Position numbers and translations under genes: made by a program. The notes under the pieces were generated by a model that was not told where the DNA came from, did no database searches, and saw nothing but the letters and a program-made list of their open reading frames with translations. Positions 17,288 through 25,142 of a DNA stretch of 64,000 nucleotides are shown here, one piece after another (within the stretch, counting starts at the first letter, position 1; every line of letters starts with the position of its first letter). This stretch comes from Fulvivirga sediminis (GTDB lineage: Bacteria > Bacteroidota > Bacteroidia > Cytophagales > Cyclobacteriaceae). The stretch covers positions 99,348 through 163,347 of the forward strand of contig NZ_JAESIY010000013.1 in NCBI RefSeq assembly GCF_016757215.1. The letters run 5' to 3'.

Positions 17288-19690
17288 TTATGATCTACTC
17301 TTAGAGAAGAAGTACCTGAGCTTTACAGAGAAGCTTCTGCCCGGCTTTTGCAGGCTATAATTATCATACAGAATAGTATCAGTAAAATTGTTAGCTTCTA
17401 AGGTGATATTATACTTGCCGCGCTTCATAGAGTAGTTTACACTCATGTCATGCGAAAGCTGTTCTGGAATTTCTATTTTTTTACTACCTAAACTGGGCCA
17501 ATCTCTGTAGAAGGCATGAACATAATTTAGGAAGTAGGTTACGGTAAGCTTATCTCCTTTACCAAAAAGGTTATTTTTCATATAGCTCATTTCACCGTTT
17601 CCGAATAGGTACGGCACGTTTCTCATGCGATCATTATAGTGCAGAGATGGGCGACCGTTCTGATCATTCCCAACCTTATCTCTCATGTTCTGGTAAGTAA
17701 AAGTACCGCCTATAGCAAATGATCTCTTATAGAAATATCTTACTTCCAGGTCTACGCCTACATTCTGCACCTTACCATGATTTACATATGATGCCAAACC
17801 ATTACTCTGACTTACATCTCTTCTGATATAATCTTCTGTATCTCTATAAATAAAGCCTGCATCTATGTATAGTGACTGCTTTTGAGCCACTCCCCAAGAA
17901 GGTGCATAAGTGACATTAAAATTAACATTTCGGCTGTTTTCTGCTTCCAGATCAGTGGTACCGGTTTCCAATACTTCATCTCCAAAAAGCTCGGTAGAAG
18001 TAGGCAGACGAACAGATCTTTCAAAAGACATTTTTAGTAACAAATCATTTTTCAAACGGTAATTAGTAACTAGGCCAAAACCATTTACAGAATACCTTCT
18101 GTTCTGCTGCTGATAGTAAGGTGTGTTGCCTACGGTTGTAGTATCCATGGGACCGGTAGTTACTACATGATAATTTTTCCCGAAGAGCGAGGCATTCCAT
18201 TTGTCAGTAAGTTGATAATCGTAGGAAATACCCAGCACATTTTTAGTGTTAGACCTTTTCATAAAATCAGCATCAGAACTATTTTGGTCATTAGCTACCG
18301 GATCAGAATTTTTCCTTTCGAAAGTACTCCACAGGTTGTTAACTACTATCTGTTGCTTCTCTCCTATTTTATATTTTAGATTGGCTGTAAACATGCCTGT
18401 ATTGTTTCTGAACTCACCCATAGAATAGTCACCCTCTCCTCTTGATCCTTTAGGCCTGTAATCTCCAGCCCAGTTATACTGGCGAGCCATAGTATCTATA
18501 TTGGTCTGTTTTACTCGGCTATAATTGGCTGATACGGCAAGGGATAAATTCTTTATAAATAGATCGCTCTTGTAATATTCCAGAGAAGGAATTACTGAAT
18601 GCGACTCTGTAGCCCTACCTCCGTAGGCTATCTGCATGATATTGGCATTTTGTATGTCCGATTCTTCCTGAGCCAAGGTGGCTCCTATTAAAAACCTATC
18701 GGCCCAGGGCTTCTTCACAAAACCAACCTTAGCAATTACCGTCTCATTATGATAGGTATCATGAAACCTTTCAAACCACTGCTCCTCATTAGAATACCTA
18801 CTAGAATATGAGCCATCAGCATTTTCGGTAAACTCCAGCAGCTGGGTTTTTACATCATAATTATTATCTGAGTAGTTCTGAAAAGCATTTACATTAAAAG
18901 TAAAGCCAGATTTAGAGGTGGAACCAAAGTTTATATTAGTCTTATGGGTATTGAAAGAACCATAAGAATAAGAAGCATCCAAATAGGTATTAGCAGATTT
19001 CTTAGTAATAATATTAATAGCTCCCCCCAGCGCATCAGCTCCAAGTTCAATAGGCACTACACCTTTATACACTTCTATTCTCTCTGCCAGGTTTACGGGT
19101 ATGTTATTGATTTGAAAAGCCGAACCGTAAGACTGCATAGGCAAACCATCCATAAATATTTTTACATGCCTACCGGTAAAGCCGTTAAGCATTACAGACG
19201 TTCTGGAACCTTGCCCTCCTGATCTTCTGATTCTCACCCCAGAAGATCTTTCTAAGGCCTGCGAAAGGTCTTTAGAGCTGTTTTCCAGCTTTTTGGTATC
19301 TATGGCCACCACATTATACGGAGATTCCTTCACCTCCTGAATAATAGACTTGCCGGTGATTTCCACCTCATCTAAAACCTGGTCTTTCTCCGTAAGGGTA
19401 AAGTCATAAATTAAAGTAGTTCCTGCCTCCACATCTACTTGAGCAACCTCTCTTTCAAAACCTAAAACAGTACATACCAAGAGGTACTTGCCTGCCGGCA
19501 CTTTCAGCTCATAATTACCTTTAGCATCGCTTATAGCATTAAAATTAGTCTTGTCTATAAATAGGTAAGCATCAGGAATTATCTCTCCTTCTGAAGATTT
19601 AACCACTCCACTAATAGTAGCTTTCTCCTGGGCGAAAGAAGGAAAAATGCTTAAAACGGCAAGAAGAGTACTGAGTAAAACTGTTTTCAC
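17288..19690 (-). CDS. TonB-dependent outer-membrane receptor
   Basis: An 800-residue receptor: signal peptide (ending FPSFAQ, about 21), a carboxypeptidase-like beta domain (about 22-105: ISGVVKSSEGEIIPDAYLFI and following), a plug domain with SSKDLSQALERSSGVRIRR (about 133-151) and IEVYKGVVPIELGADALGGA (about 206-225), then a 22-strand-type barrel ending in an aromatic-rich SVKLRYFFSKSRS. It should import an iron chelate or similar ligand using the TonB-ExbBD system. The start codon is GTG. Its promoter region is shared with the divergent AraC gene, so regulation by that protein is likely. Confidence 0.93.
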   Translation of the reverse strand: MKTVLLSTLLAVLSIFPSFAQEKATISGVVKSSEGEIIPDAYLFIDKTNFNAISDAKGNYELKVPAGKYLLVCTVLGFEREVAQVDVEAGTTLIYDFTLTEKDQVLDEVEITGKSIIQEVKESPYNVVAIDTKKLENSSKDLSQALERSSGVRIRRSGGQGSRTSVMLNGFTGRHVKIFMDGLPMQSYGSAFQINNIPVNLAERIEVYKGVVPIELGADALGGAINIITKKSANTYLDASYSYGSFNTHKTNINFGSTSKSGFTFNVNAFQNYSDNNYDVKTQLLEFTENADGSYSSRYSNEEQWFERFHDTYHNETVIAKVGFVKKPWADRFLIGATLAQEESDIQNANIMQIAYGGRATESHSVIPSLEYYKSDLFIKNLSLAVSANYSRVKQTNIDTMARQYNWAGDYRPKGSRGEGDYSMGEFRNNTGMFTANLKYKIGEKQQIVVNNLWSTFERKNSDPVANDQNSSDADFMKRSNTKNVLGISYDYQLTDKWNASLFGKNYHVVTTGPMDTTTVGNTPYYQQQNRRYSVNGFGLVTNYRLKNDLLLKMSFERSVRLPTSTELFGDEVLETGTTDLEAENSRNVNFNVTYAPSWGVAQKQSLYIDAGFIYRDTEDYIRRDVSQSNGLASYVNHGKVQNVGVDLEVRYFYKRSFAIGGTFTYQNMRDKVGNDQNGRPSLHYNDRMRNVPYLFGNGEMSYMKNNLFGKGDKLTVTYFLNYVHAFYRDWPSLGSKKIEIPEQLSHDMSVNYSMKRGKYNITLEANNFTDTILYDNYSLQKPGRSFSVKLRYFFSKSRS

Positions 19691-19750
19691 AAGGATAAAA
19701 ATTTATTATATTAGTAGTGTTTTTATTTAGACTAATTTCAAATAACATTG

Positions 19751-19790
19751 CAAATGTATTATCTTGATCGATCAGAATAGATTCGGAATC
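19751..19790. promoter_or_regulatory. Receptor promoter and putative AraC operators
   Basis: On the minus strand TACATTTG (19758-19751) fits the TAnnTTTG -7 box for the receptor gene, but there is no TTTG at the -33 position. In its place stand two perfect inverted repeats: TGATCGATCA (19765-19774) and GATTC-G-GAATC (19780-19790). This is the arrangement expected of an activator-dependent promoter. The divergent AraC gene starts at 19820. Confidence 0.55.
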
Positions 19791-19819
19791 AGAAATAAAA
19801 CTTTCGAAAAAAGTATATA

Positions 19820-20809
19820 ATGCGAATAACATCTTACCTTAAGAATGAGCAGTTGAACCTTTTTGATGTGGATCTGGATTCGCTAAAAACGAAAGGTAAA
19901 TTATACACTAAGAATCTTCACTTTAAAGAAAAGGGACTGACTATCGATAGTCAGCTAGCCTACAGTGACCAGCTTTGCCTTATAAACACCAGCTTTTATA
20001 ATCATCAAGAGATAGAAGATGTGTTCACTATAGAAGGCGAGTATATAAGAATTGGGTGTATTACCCGAGGGAGCAATCCTTTAATTACAGATTTGTCGGC
20101 CATAGACACGGTAGAATCATACCCTGGTTTTCTTAATTTAGTATATGGTAAGAATTCACGTTTGAGCATTACCATGCCCAAGAGTAATCAAACGCATTAT
20201 ATCACCATGGTCATTTCTATTAAATATCTGGAAGAGCGATTTGCTCATGAAAAGTGGCCTAAAAAAAGCCGTTTTTTCAAAGCCATTACCAGCCGGCATA
20301 AACCTGAAGGCGAAGTCAATTTCAAGGTGATATTCCCTCTGCATCAAATTCTTTTAGACATGGTAAGCAAGGCATGGAAAATAGAAGAACGGCTGGATTT
20401 TCTAGAGTTAAAAATCAGAGAATTTCTACTTACACTCTATTGCTATGAGCAGGAAAACCAACTGGCCTACAGTGAACTAAATCCGGAAGTACTTGATAAA
20501 ATAAAAAAAGCACATTATTACCTTGAAACCAACTTCAGAAAAACGCCTACTATTAAAGAAATCTCCAGACATGTGCTCTTAAACGAATTACAACTCAAGC
20601 AAAACTTCAAAAATGTGTATGGCACTACCATCAGAAGCTTTATCATCGATTTAAAGATGAAAGAAGCACTTCACCTTCTTAAGGAACACAAAACCAATGA
20701 AATAGCTTCTATGCTGGGGTATAAAAGCTTATCTCACTTTATTACTTCCTTTAAAAAACATTACGGATCCTCCCCTAAGCAAATTTCAAAGCGCCAGTTA
20801 AATGTGTAA
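19820..20809 (+). CDS. AraC family transcriptional regulator
   Basis: A 329-residue regulator with a C-terminal AraC-type double helix-turn-helix (about 228-325): MHVLLNELQLKQNFKNVYG-like first motif (around 255-273) and EIASMLGYKSLSHFITSFKKH second motif in adjoining parts (around 294-314). The N-terminal 200 residues form a ligand-binding domain of PchR type, which in siderophore systems binds the ferric siderophore. It is transcribed away from the TonB receptor, so it most likely controls the receptor cluster. A PchR-like role is inference from context and layout. Confidence 0.85.
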   Translation: MRITSYLKNEQLNLFDVDLDSLKTKGKLYTKNLHFKEKGLTIDSQLAYSDQLCLINTSFYNHQEIEDVFTIEGEYIRIGCITRGSNPLITDLSAIDTVESYPGFLNLVYGKNSRLSITMPKSNQTHYITMVISIKYLEERFAHEKWPKKSRFFKAITSRHKPEGEVNFKVIFPLHQILLDMVSKAWKIEERLDFLELKIREFLLTLYCYEQENQLAYSELNPEVLDKIKKAHYYLETNFRKTPTIKEISRHVLLNELQLKQNFKNVYGTTIRSFIIDLKMKEALHLLKEHKTNEIASMLGYKSLSHFITSFKKHYGSSPKQISKRQLNV

Positions 20810-21078
20810 AGTGCTACTAGTAATTAAGTACTCATTGAAAACCTCGCTCAACTTGGAGTGCTAAACCGGACGTAAGCTCGCTACGATCAAAGGCGACAAT
20901 AATTCTATTAAAAATATCTCAATACTCCCTACAGCAACAAAGCTATAATTATATTTATTTCAATTAAAAAGTAATTACATTAAAAATAACGTAATAATAA
21001 ACTCCATTTATTAAAATTATTTGACAATAAAAGCTATTTAGTTAACTTTGAAATATCAATTAACGACTTGATCTACAC
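20810..21078. other. AT-rich gap before the tRNA-like RNA
   Basis: No supported protein gene. Bases 20861-20897 form the inverted partner of the degenerate repeat at 11500-11536. The end of the gap holds the tRNA-like RNA promoter. Confidence 0.4.
21020..21050 (+). promoter_or_regulatory. Promoter of the tRNA-like RNA
   Basis: TTTG (21020-21023), 19 nt, TAACTTTG (21043-21050): a perfect match to the Bacteroidota consensus. It predicts transcription from about 21057, some 22 bases before the tRNA-like fold. Confidence 0.8.
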
Positions 21079-21209
21079 TGTAGGGTGATGAAACTGGCAG
21101 ACATGCCCTCCGGTCTCGGGGGTGGAGGTCACGGGATAAATTCTTTCAGGTATCCAATAACACTTAAAGCACTAACCGCTCCGTGGAGGTTCGAATCCTC
21201 CCTCTACAG
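21079..21209 (+). ncRNA. tRNA-like RNA, class II body, abnormal anticodon arm
   Basis: A 131-nt element with a complete tRNA frame. Acceptor strands TGTAGGG (21079-21085) and CTCTACA (21202-21208) pair in all seven positions with one G-U; the D arm (21086-21105) matches the leucine-tRNA pattern base for base in layout, including GG and A21; the T arm is GGAGG-TTCGAAT-CCTCC (21185-21201); the next base is G (21209). The centre is abnormal: CCTCC (21107-21111) can pair with GGAGG (21124-21128) around a 12-nt loop, or CCCTC with GGGGG around CGGTCTC, neither with a normal U33-anticodon loop. A 54-nt variable arm closes by ACGG (21131-21134) with CCGT (21181-21184) and contains GGATA/TATCC (21134-21138, 21151-21155). 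It could be a tRNA mimic, an intron-bearing tRNA or a decayed one. Confidence 0.65.
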
Positions 21210-21214
21210 CAATT

Positions 21215-21243
21215 AAAGGCAGCCTTAACAGCTGCCTTTTTTT
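21215..21243 (+). terminator. Terminator after the tRNA-like RNA
   Basis: AAAGGCAGC (21215-21223) pairs with GCTGCCTTT (21231-21239) around a 7-nt loop, followed by a run of T to 21243. It ends a short transcript of about 185 nt started at the promoter near 21050. Confidence 0.9.
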
Positions 21244-21456
21244 ATTGATAGTCTTATTAACTTATCCACTAAGAGTATAAAAGACCATATCCTTTCAAAA
21301 CCTAAAGTTCTAAGTTTGTTTATATTGGAAAGTTTACAATAACTTAACAAAACAAGTAAATTATGAATCCTTTAAACTTTTTATATGTTAATAACAAACG
21401 ATTGTAATCGTAGCAGATTAGCAATAAATTAATTAGTTTCGTAGAAATTACTCTAG

Positions 21457-22176
21457 ATGAAAGTTCTATTCGCAATAATAATTTCAACACTTTCACTAAC
21501 TGGGACAAGCTACTGCCAACAAATAGGCTTTAAAGATATTGATGAAAGCCAGCTTAGTCCCTGGACACCTCATATTGACCTGGAATATCAGGGCACCTAT
21601 CATTTTGGAGATTCAGAACTGGAGTCTAGTCTGGTTATAGTGATCACCACAGAGGGAAGCTACGCTCAGATAAGATCGAAAACCTGGTCTTTAACAACCA
21701 ACGACTGGTATTACGAATTTAGAAATCTGGACAGTGTCCAGATTATTGACAATCGATTTTTCTCCAGCCAAACCAATGGTGCATTCATGATTTACAGCCA
21801 GAATAATCAGATGATACGAACCTTAAAGATTGACTCTCCTTGGAGCGAAGTTATAGAGCCGGGGCATTATGAGTTAGGCTATAGATATGGATCCCTAAAA
21901 AGGTATTATAGTGGTGATTACATCGAAGGCTCCACCCAAATACTCACCACAAGGGAGCTAGAAAAACTATCTTTCAATGAGCTCACCCTATTAAAAAACG
22001 AAATCTACGCTCGTTATGGTCTGGTGTTTCATGATAGATCTTTGCGCAAGCACTTCAGACAAAAGGGATGGTATAAAGAGAAATACAAAAGTGTCGACAA
22101 ATTCCTCACTCAACTCGAAAAAAACAATATTATTAATATTGAGATTGTGGAGAGCCAGACTTCTAGAAGTAATTAA
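21457..22176 (+). CDS. Secreted YARHG-domain protein
   Basis: A 239-residue protein with a signal peptide (about 1-20, ending SYCQ). The C-terminal part (about 165-215) has the YARHG domain: LSFNELTLLKNEIYARYGLVF in adjoining parts, then FRQKGWYK. The domain is extracellular or periplasmic and of unknown function, seen in many bacteria near peptidase or lipoprotein genes. The central 100 residues are beta-rich and not recognised. The gene stands alone, convergent with the YeeE/YedE genes. Confidence 0.75.
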   Translation: MKVLFAIIISTLSLTGTSYCQQIGFKDIDESQLSPWTPHIDLEYQGTYHFGDSELESSLVIVITTEGSYAQIRSKTWSLTTNDWYYEFRNLDSVQIIDNRFFSSQTNGAFMIYSQNNQMIRTLKIDSPWSEVIEPGHYELGYRYGSLKRYYSGDYIEGSTQILTTRELEKLSFNELTLLKNEIYARYGLVFHDRSLRKHFRQKGWYKEKYKSVDKFLTQLEKNNIINIEIVESQTSRSN

Positions 22177-22207
22177 CACCTACCCCTCCACCTCTTCATC
22201 TGCCGTT

Positions 22208-22621
22208 TTAGTGAGGCAGCTTATCTCTTAAAATACCATAGACAAACGTGCCCAGAATAGCACTTAGCATTACTACTATAAAAACCGTAAGTCCATTCCC
22301 TATCAATATATACATAGGCCCAGGGCAAGCTCCTGTAAGTGCCCAGCCTAAACCAAAAACTATCCCTCCGAAAAGGTAACGCTTCCACCCTTTATCCTTA
22401 GGTGGTACATTAATCACTTCACCATTCATATCTTTACCTTTAAACCTTTTTACCAAAGCCAGCATAATAATACCTGTAACCACGGCTGAACCTATAACTC
22501 CGTACATATGAAAAGACCCGAACTTGAACATTTCATAAATACGATACCACGAAATCACCTGTGCTTTGGTTAATAATACCCCAAAGACTAACCCGAGAAA
22601 AAGATATTTTAAATACTTCAT
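22208..22621 (-). CDS. YeeE/YedE-type sulfur transporter, second half
   Basis: A 137-residue inner-membrane protein with about four helices and the cysteine motif GACPGPMYILIG (about 98-109). YeeE/YedE proteins import thiosulfate or related sulfur species through a cysteine relay; here the family occurs as two separate half-size proteins, of which this is the shorter (DUF6691 type). It starts within one base of the stop of the upstream half, so the two are translationally coupled and presumably act as one complex. Confidence 0.85.
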   Translation of the reverse strand: MKYLKYLFLGLVFGVLLTKAQVISWYRIYEMFKFGSFHMYGVIGSAVVTGIIMLALVKRFKGKDMNGEVINVPPKDKGWKRYLFGGIVFGLGWALTGACPGPMYILIGNGLTVFIVVMLSAILGTFVYGILRDKLPH

Positions 22622-23187
22622 TATAAATCAAGAAAATAAGGAATGAGAAAATATGTACTAACAAGGCCTCCTATAAAAAAGCCTATCACTGCAATTAAAG
22701 AAGGCAGCTGCAGGTTACTAAGGCCTGAAATAGCATGCCCTGAAGTACAGCCTCCCGCATACCTGGCCCCAAACCCCACTAAAAACCCTCCCAGTACCAT
22801 AAATAGAATACCTTCTAAAGACATCAGTTGATCCCAAGCGAATATCTCGCCAGGCGCCAGCTCCTTACCCGGGCTGTTAATACCCATCACCTCCAGCTCC
22901 TGCACCACCTTCTCATTGAGTTGCATAGGTTCTTCACTCTGAAGCCATAATACAGAAACCACACCTCCGAGAAAAGTACCTGCCACAAAAACCAGATTCC
23001 ATACCTGCCCCCTCCAGTTAAACCTAAAAAAATCAGCGTATTTACCTCCGCCTCCTATACTACACATTGTTCTAAAGGTAGATGATATTCCAAATGCCTT
23101 CCCTGAGTAAATCATCAGGTACATCACTACAGCTATTAAAGGGCCAACCACATACCATGGCCATGGCGCTCTTAACATTTCAATCAT
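22621..23187 (-). CDS. YeeE/YedE-type sulfur transporter, first half
   Basis: A 188-residue membrane protein with roughly five helices and the conserved cysteine motif [17 protein letters not shown] (about 143-159). It is the partner of the 137-residue protein coded immediately downstream. The pair resembles split YeeE/YedE systems of Bacteroidota often found with rhodanese or sulfide-handling genes; no rhodanese gene is seen here. It lies 15 bases after a TauE/SafE permease, suggesting shared sulfur or sulfite handling. Confidence 0.87.
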   Translation of the reverse strand: MIEMLRAPWPWYVVGPLIAVVMYLMIYSGKAFGISSTFRTMCSIGGGGKYADFFRFNWRGQVWNLVFVAGTFLGGVVSVLWLQSEEPMQLNEKVVQELEVMGINSPGKELAPGEIFAWDQLMSLEGILFMVLGGFLVGFGARYAGGCTSGHAISGLSNLQLPSLIAVIGFFIGGLVSTYFLIPYFLDL

Positions 23188-23202
23188 AAAATAAATATTA
23201 GC

Positions 23203-23994
23203 TTAAAAGAGTAATTCACTTATTAATATATACACGCCCATCACCAGCACAAACCATCCAAAAATAGATTTGAGGTGATGAGCAGCAATTTTTCGAGACC
23301 AATACATGCCTATAAATATGCCTACGATAGCCAGTAATGAGAACTCAATAAGAAAAAGCCAGTCTATGCTTTGCTCTGTAGCATCTCCTATAAAACCTAT
23401 AAGAGACTGGCTAGAGATGATAAGTAATGAAGTGCCTACTGCAGGCTTCATAGGCATGCCGGCGAGCAACACTAAGGCAGGAATAATCAAAAAGCCTCCT
23501 CCTGCTCCCACTAAGCCTGCTACAAAACCTACTACCGCACCCACAATCATGAGCACCAAAGGTTTAGTAGCTCTAGCCGAAGGCACATCATAACTCTTGG
23601 CTGATCGGATCATGGATATAGAGGCGGCTATCATTAATATAGCAAACAACACCATTATGGCTAGGTCTTTACTAATTGCTATATGAAACACTTGCCCTAG
23701 CTCATGAGGAATAGCAGGAATTAAAAATTTACGAGTAAAAAACACGGCAATGATGGAAGGCACGGCAAACAATATTGCAGGTTTATATTCAAGCACCTTT
23801 TTTCTAATAGCACTTATTGCTCCTACTCCGGCGGTAACACCTACCACAAAAAGAGAATAACCAGTAGCCAATGTGGGGTTTACGCCTAATATGTAAACTA
23901 ACATTGGCACGGTTAAAATAGAGCCTCCGCCTCCGGTTAAACCAAGACTGAGACCTATTAACACTGCCGCCATATACCCTAAGAATATTTCCAT
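23203..23994 (-). CDS. TauE/SafE family permease
   Basis: A 263-residue inner-membrane protein of about eight helices in two homologous halves, each with a glycine-rich start: LGLTGGGGSILTVPMLVYIL (about 17-36) and GFVAGLVGAGGGFLIIPAL (about 155-173). These motifs are diagnostic for the TauE/SafE (DUF81) sulfite/organosulfonate exporter family. The substrate is not certain; the adjacent YeeE/YedE genes suggest sulfur compounds. It is the first gene of a three-gene unit. Confidence 0.88.
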   Translation of the reverse strand: MEIFLGYMAAVLIGLSLGLTGGGGSILTVPMLVYILGVNPTLATGYSLFVVGVTAGVGAISAIRKKVLEYKPAILFAVPSIIAVFFTRKFLIPAIPHELGQVFHIAISKDLAIMVLFAILMIAASISMIRSAKSYDVPSARATKPLVLMIVGAVVGFVAGLVGAGGGFLIIPALVLLAGMPMKPAVGTSLLIISSQSLIGFIGDATEQSIDWLFLIEFSLLAIVGIFIGMYWSRKIAAHHLKSIFGWFVLVMGVYILISELLF

Positions 23995-24063
23995 ATCTAA
24001 ATTAATCTTCTCAAAGGTAATATGGTCACAGACAAAGTTTAGTAACCAAAATCACACATGCTT

Positions 24064-25140
24064 TTAATAGCTGCTTTCATTGATTTTAGTTACACCACGG
24101 TATGTCCAATAAATGATAGAAGTATAGCCTAATACAAACGGCAAACCTATACATGCTAAAATAAACATGGTTCTCAATGTATATTCTGATGAGGCAGAAT
24201 TATAAATATCCAGATTATAATCTGGTGAAAGGTTAGATACCATCATATTAGGAAATAAGCCCAGAGCAAAAAACAGTATAATGGCCATCATCATCAGTGC
24301 CGACGAAATAAACCCCTGCAAAGGCTTATCTTTCACTAACGACCTATGGATATTTAAAATAGCCAGAAAATTCAATACCACCACTATCCAGGCAACTACA
24401 GAAACTACTATATGATTTTGCTCTATTAAAGGATGATGCTGATCTATAGGTTCTATAAAACCAAAAGAAAAGTTAGCCAGCATCTCAGGCCTTTTGAACA
24501 TAGTAAAAAAAGTGGTGACGGCATATAATGGCACAAAAATGTAGTATGCTTTAAAGGCCCACCTTCTTACACGCTCCTTTAGCTCTCCTTCTGTTTTTAA
24601 ATTAAGGTAAATAGCTCCATGCATGCTAAACATGATCAGATTAAAAACACCGGTAAGCAAAGTGTAAGGACTTATCAAATCAAGAAATGACCCCTGAAAC
24701 TCCATGTCACTACCTATTTGAAAGCCCATGATTACATTACCAATGGCCACTCCAAATAAAATGGCGGCTAAAATAGAGCCTACAGAAAAGGCTACATCCC
24801 AAAATTTACGCCAGCCACGCATATCCTCTTTACTCCTAAACTCTATAGATACAGCTCTGAAAATAAGCGCAAAAAGCAAGATCATAAAAGGTAAATAAAA
24901 ACCTGAAAAAGCTGTAGCATAAACATGCGGAAAGGCGGCAAAAAGCGCCCCTCCTGCCGTAACTAACCACACTTCGTTACCATCCCACACAGGACCTATA
25001 GAGTTCAGCAAAATACGCCTATCATGATCGCCTCTAGAAAAAAGGTGTAATGCACCCACTCCCAAATCAAAACCATCTAAAATAGCATAACCGGTAAGCA
25101 AAAATCCTACTATAATGAACCAAATAACCTGATAATCCAT
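24064..25140 (-). CDS. cydB: Cytochrome bd oxidase subunit II
   Basis: A 358-residue membrane subunit of the high-affinity bd quinol oxidase, which reduces oxygen to water with electrons from quinol. The N-terminal signature GYAILDGFDLGVGALHLF (about 17-34) and VWDGNEVWLVTAGGALFAAFP (two adjoining parts, about 51-71) are clear, with about eight helices after that. It follows cydA with a two-base gap, as in most cyd operons. Expression is usually raised at low oxygen or under nitrosative stress, but no regulator site is recognised here. Confidence 0.96.
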   Translation of the reverse strand: MDYQVIWFIIVGFLLTGYAILDGFDLGVGALHLFSRGDHDRRILLNSIGPVWDGNEVWLVTAGGALFAAFPHVYATAFSGFYLPFMILLFALIFRAVSIEFRSKEDMRGWRKFWDVAFSVGSILAAILFGVAIGNVIMGFQIGSDMEFQGSFLDLISPYTLLTGVFNLIMFSMHGAIYLNLKTEGELKERVRRWAFKAYYIFVPLYAVTTFFTMFKRPEMLANFSFGFIEPIDQHHPLIEQNHIVVSVVAWIVVVLNFLAILNIHRSLVKDKPLQGFISSALMMMAIILFFALGLFPNMMVSNLSPDYNLDIYNSASSEYTLRTMFILACIGLPFVLGYTSIIYWTYRGVTKINESSY

Positions 25141-25142
25141 AT

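Noticed and set aside
21079..21209. Group I intron inside tRNA-Leu
   Set aside because: The insertion is far too short for a group I intron (usually 200 nt or more) and lacks readable P7/G-binding sequence. A short novel intron is not excluded.
21079..21209. Selenocysteine tRNA (selC)
   Set aside because: No UCA anticodon, D arm is leucine type, and no selA/selB genes are nearby.
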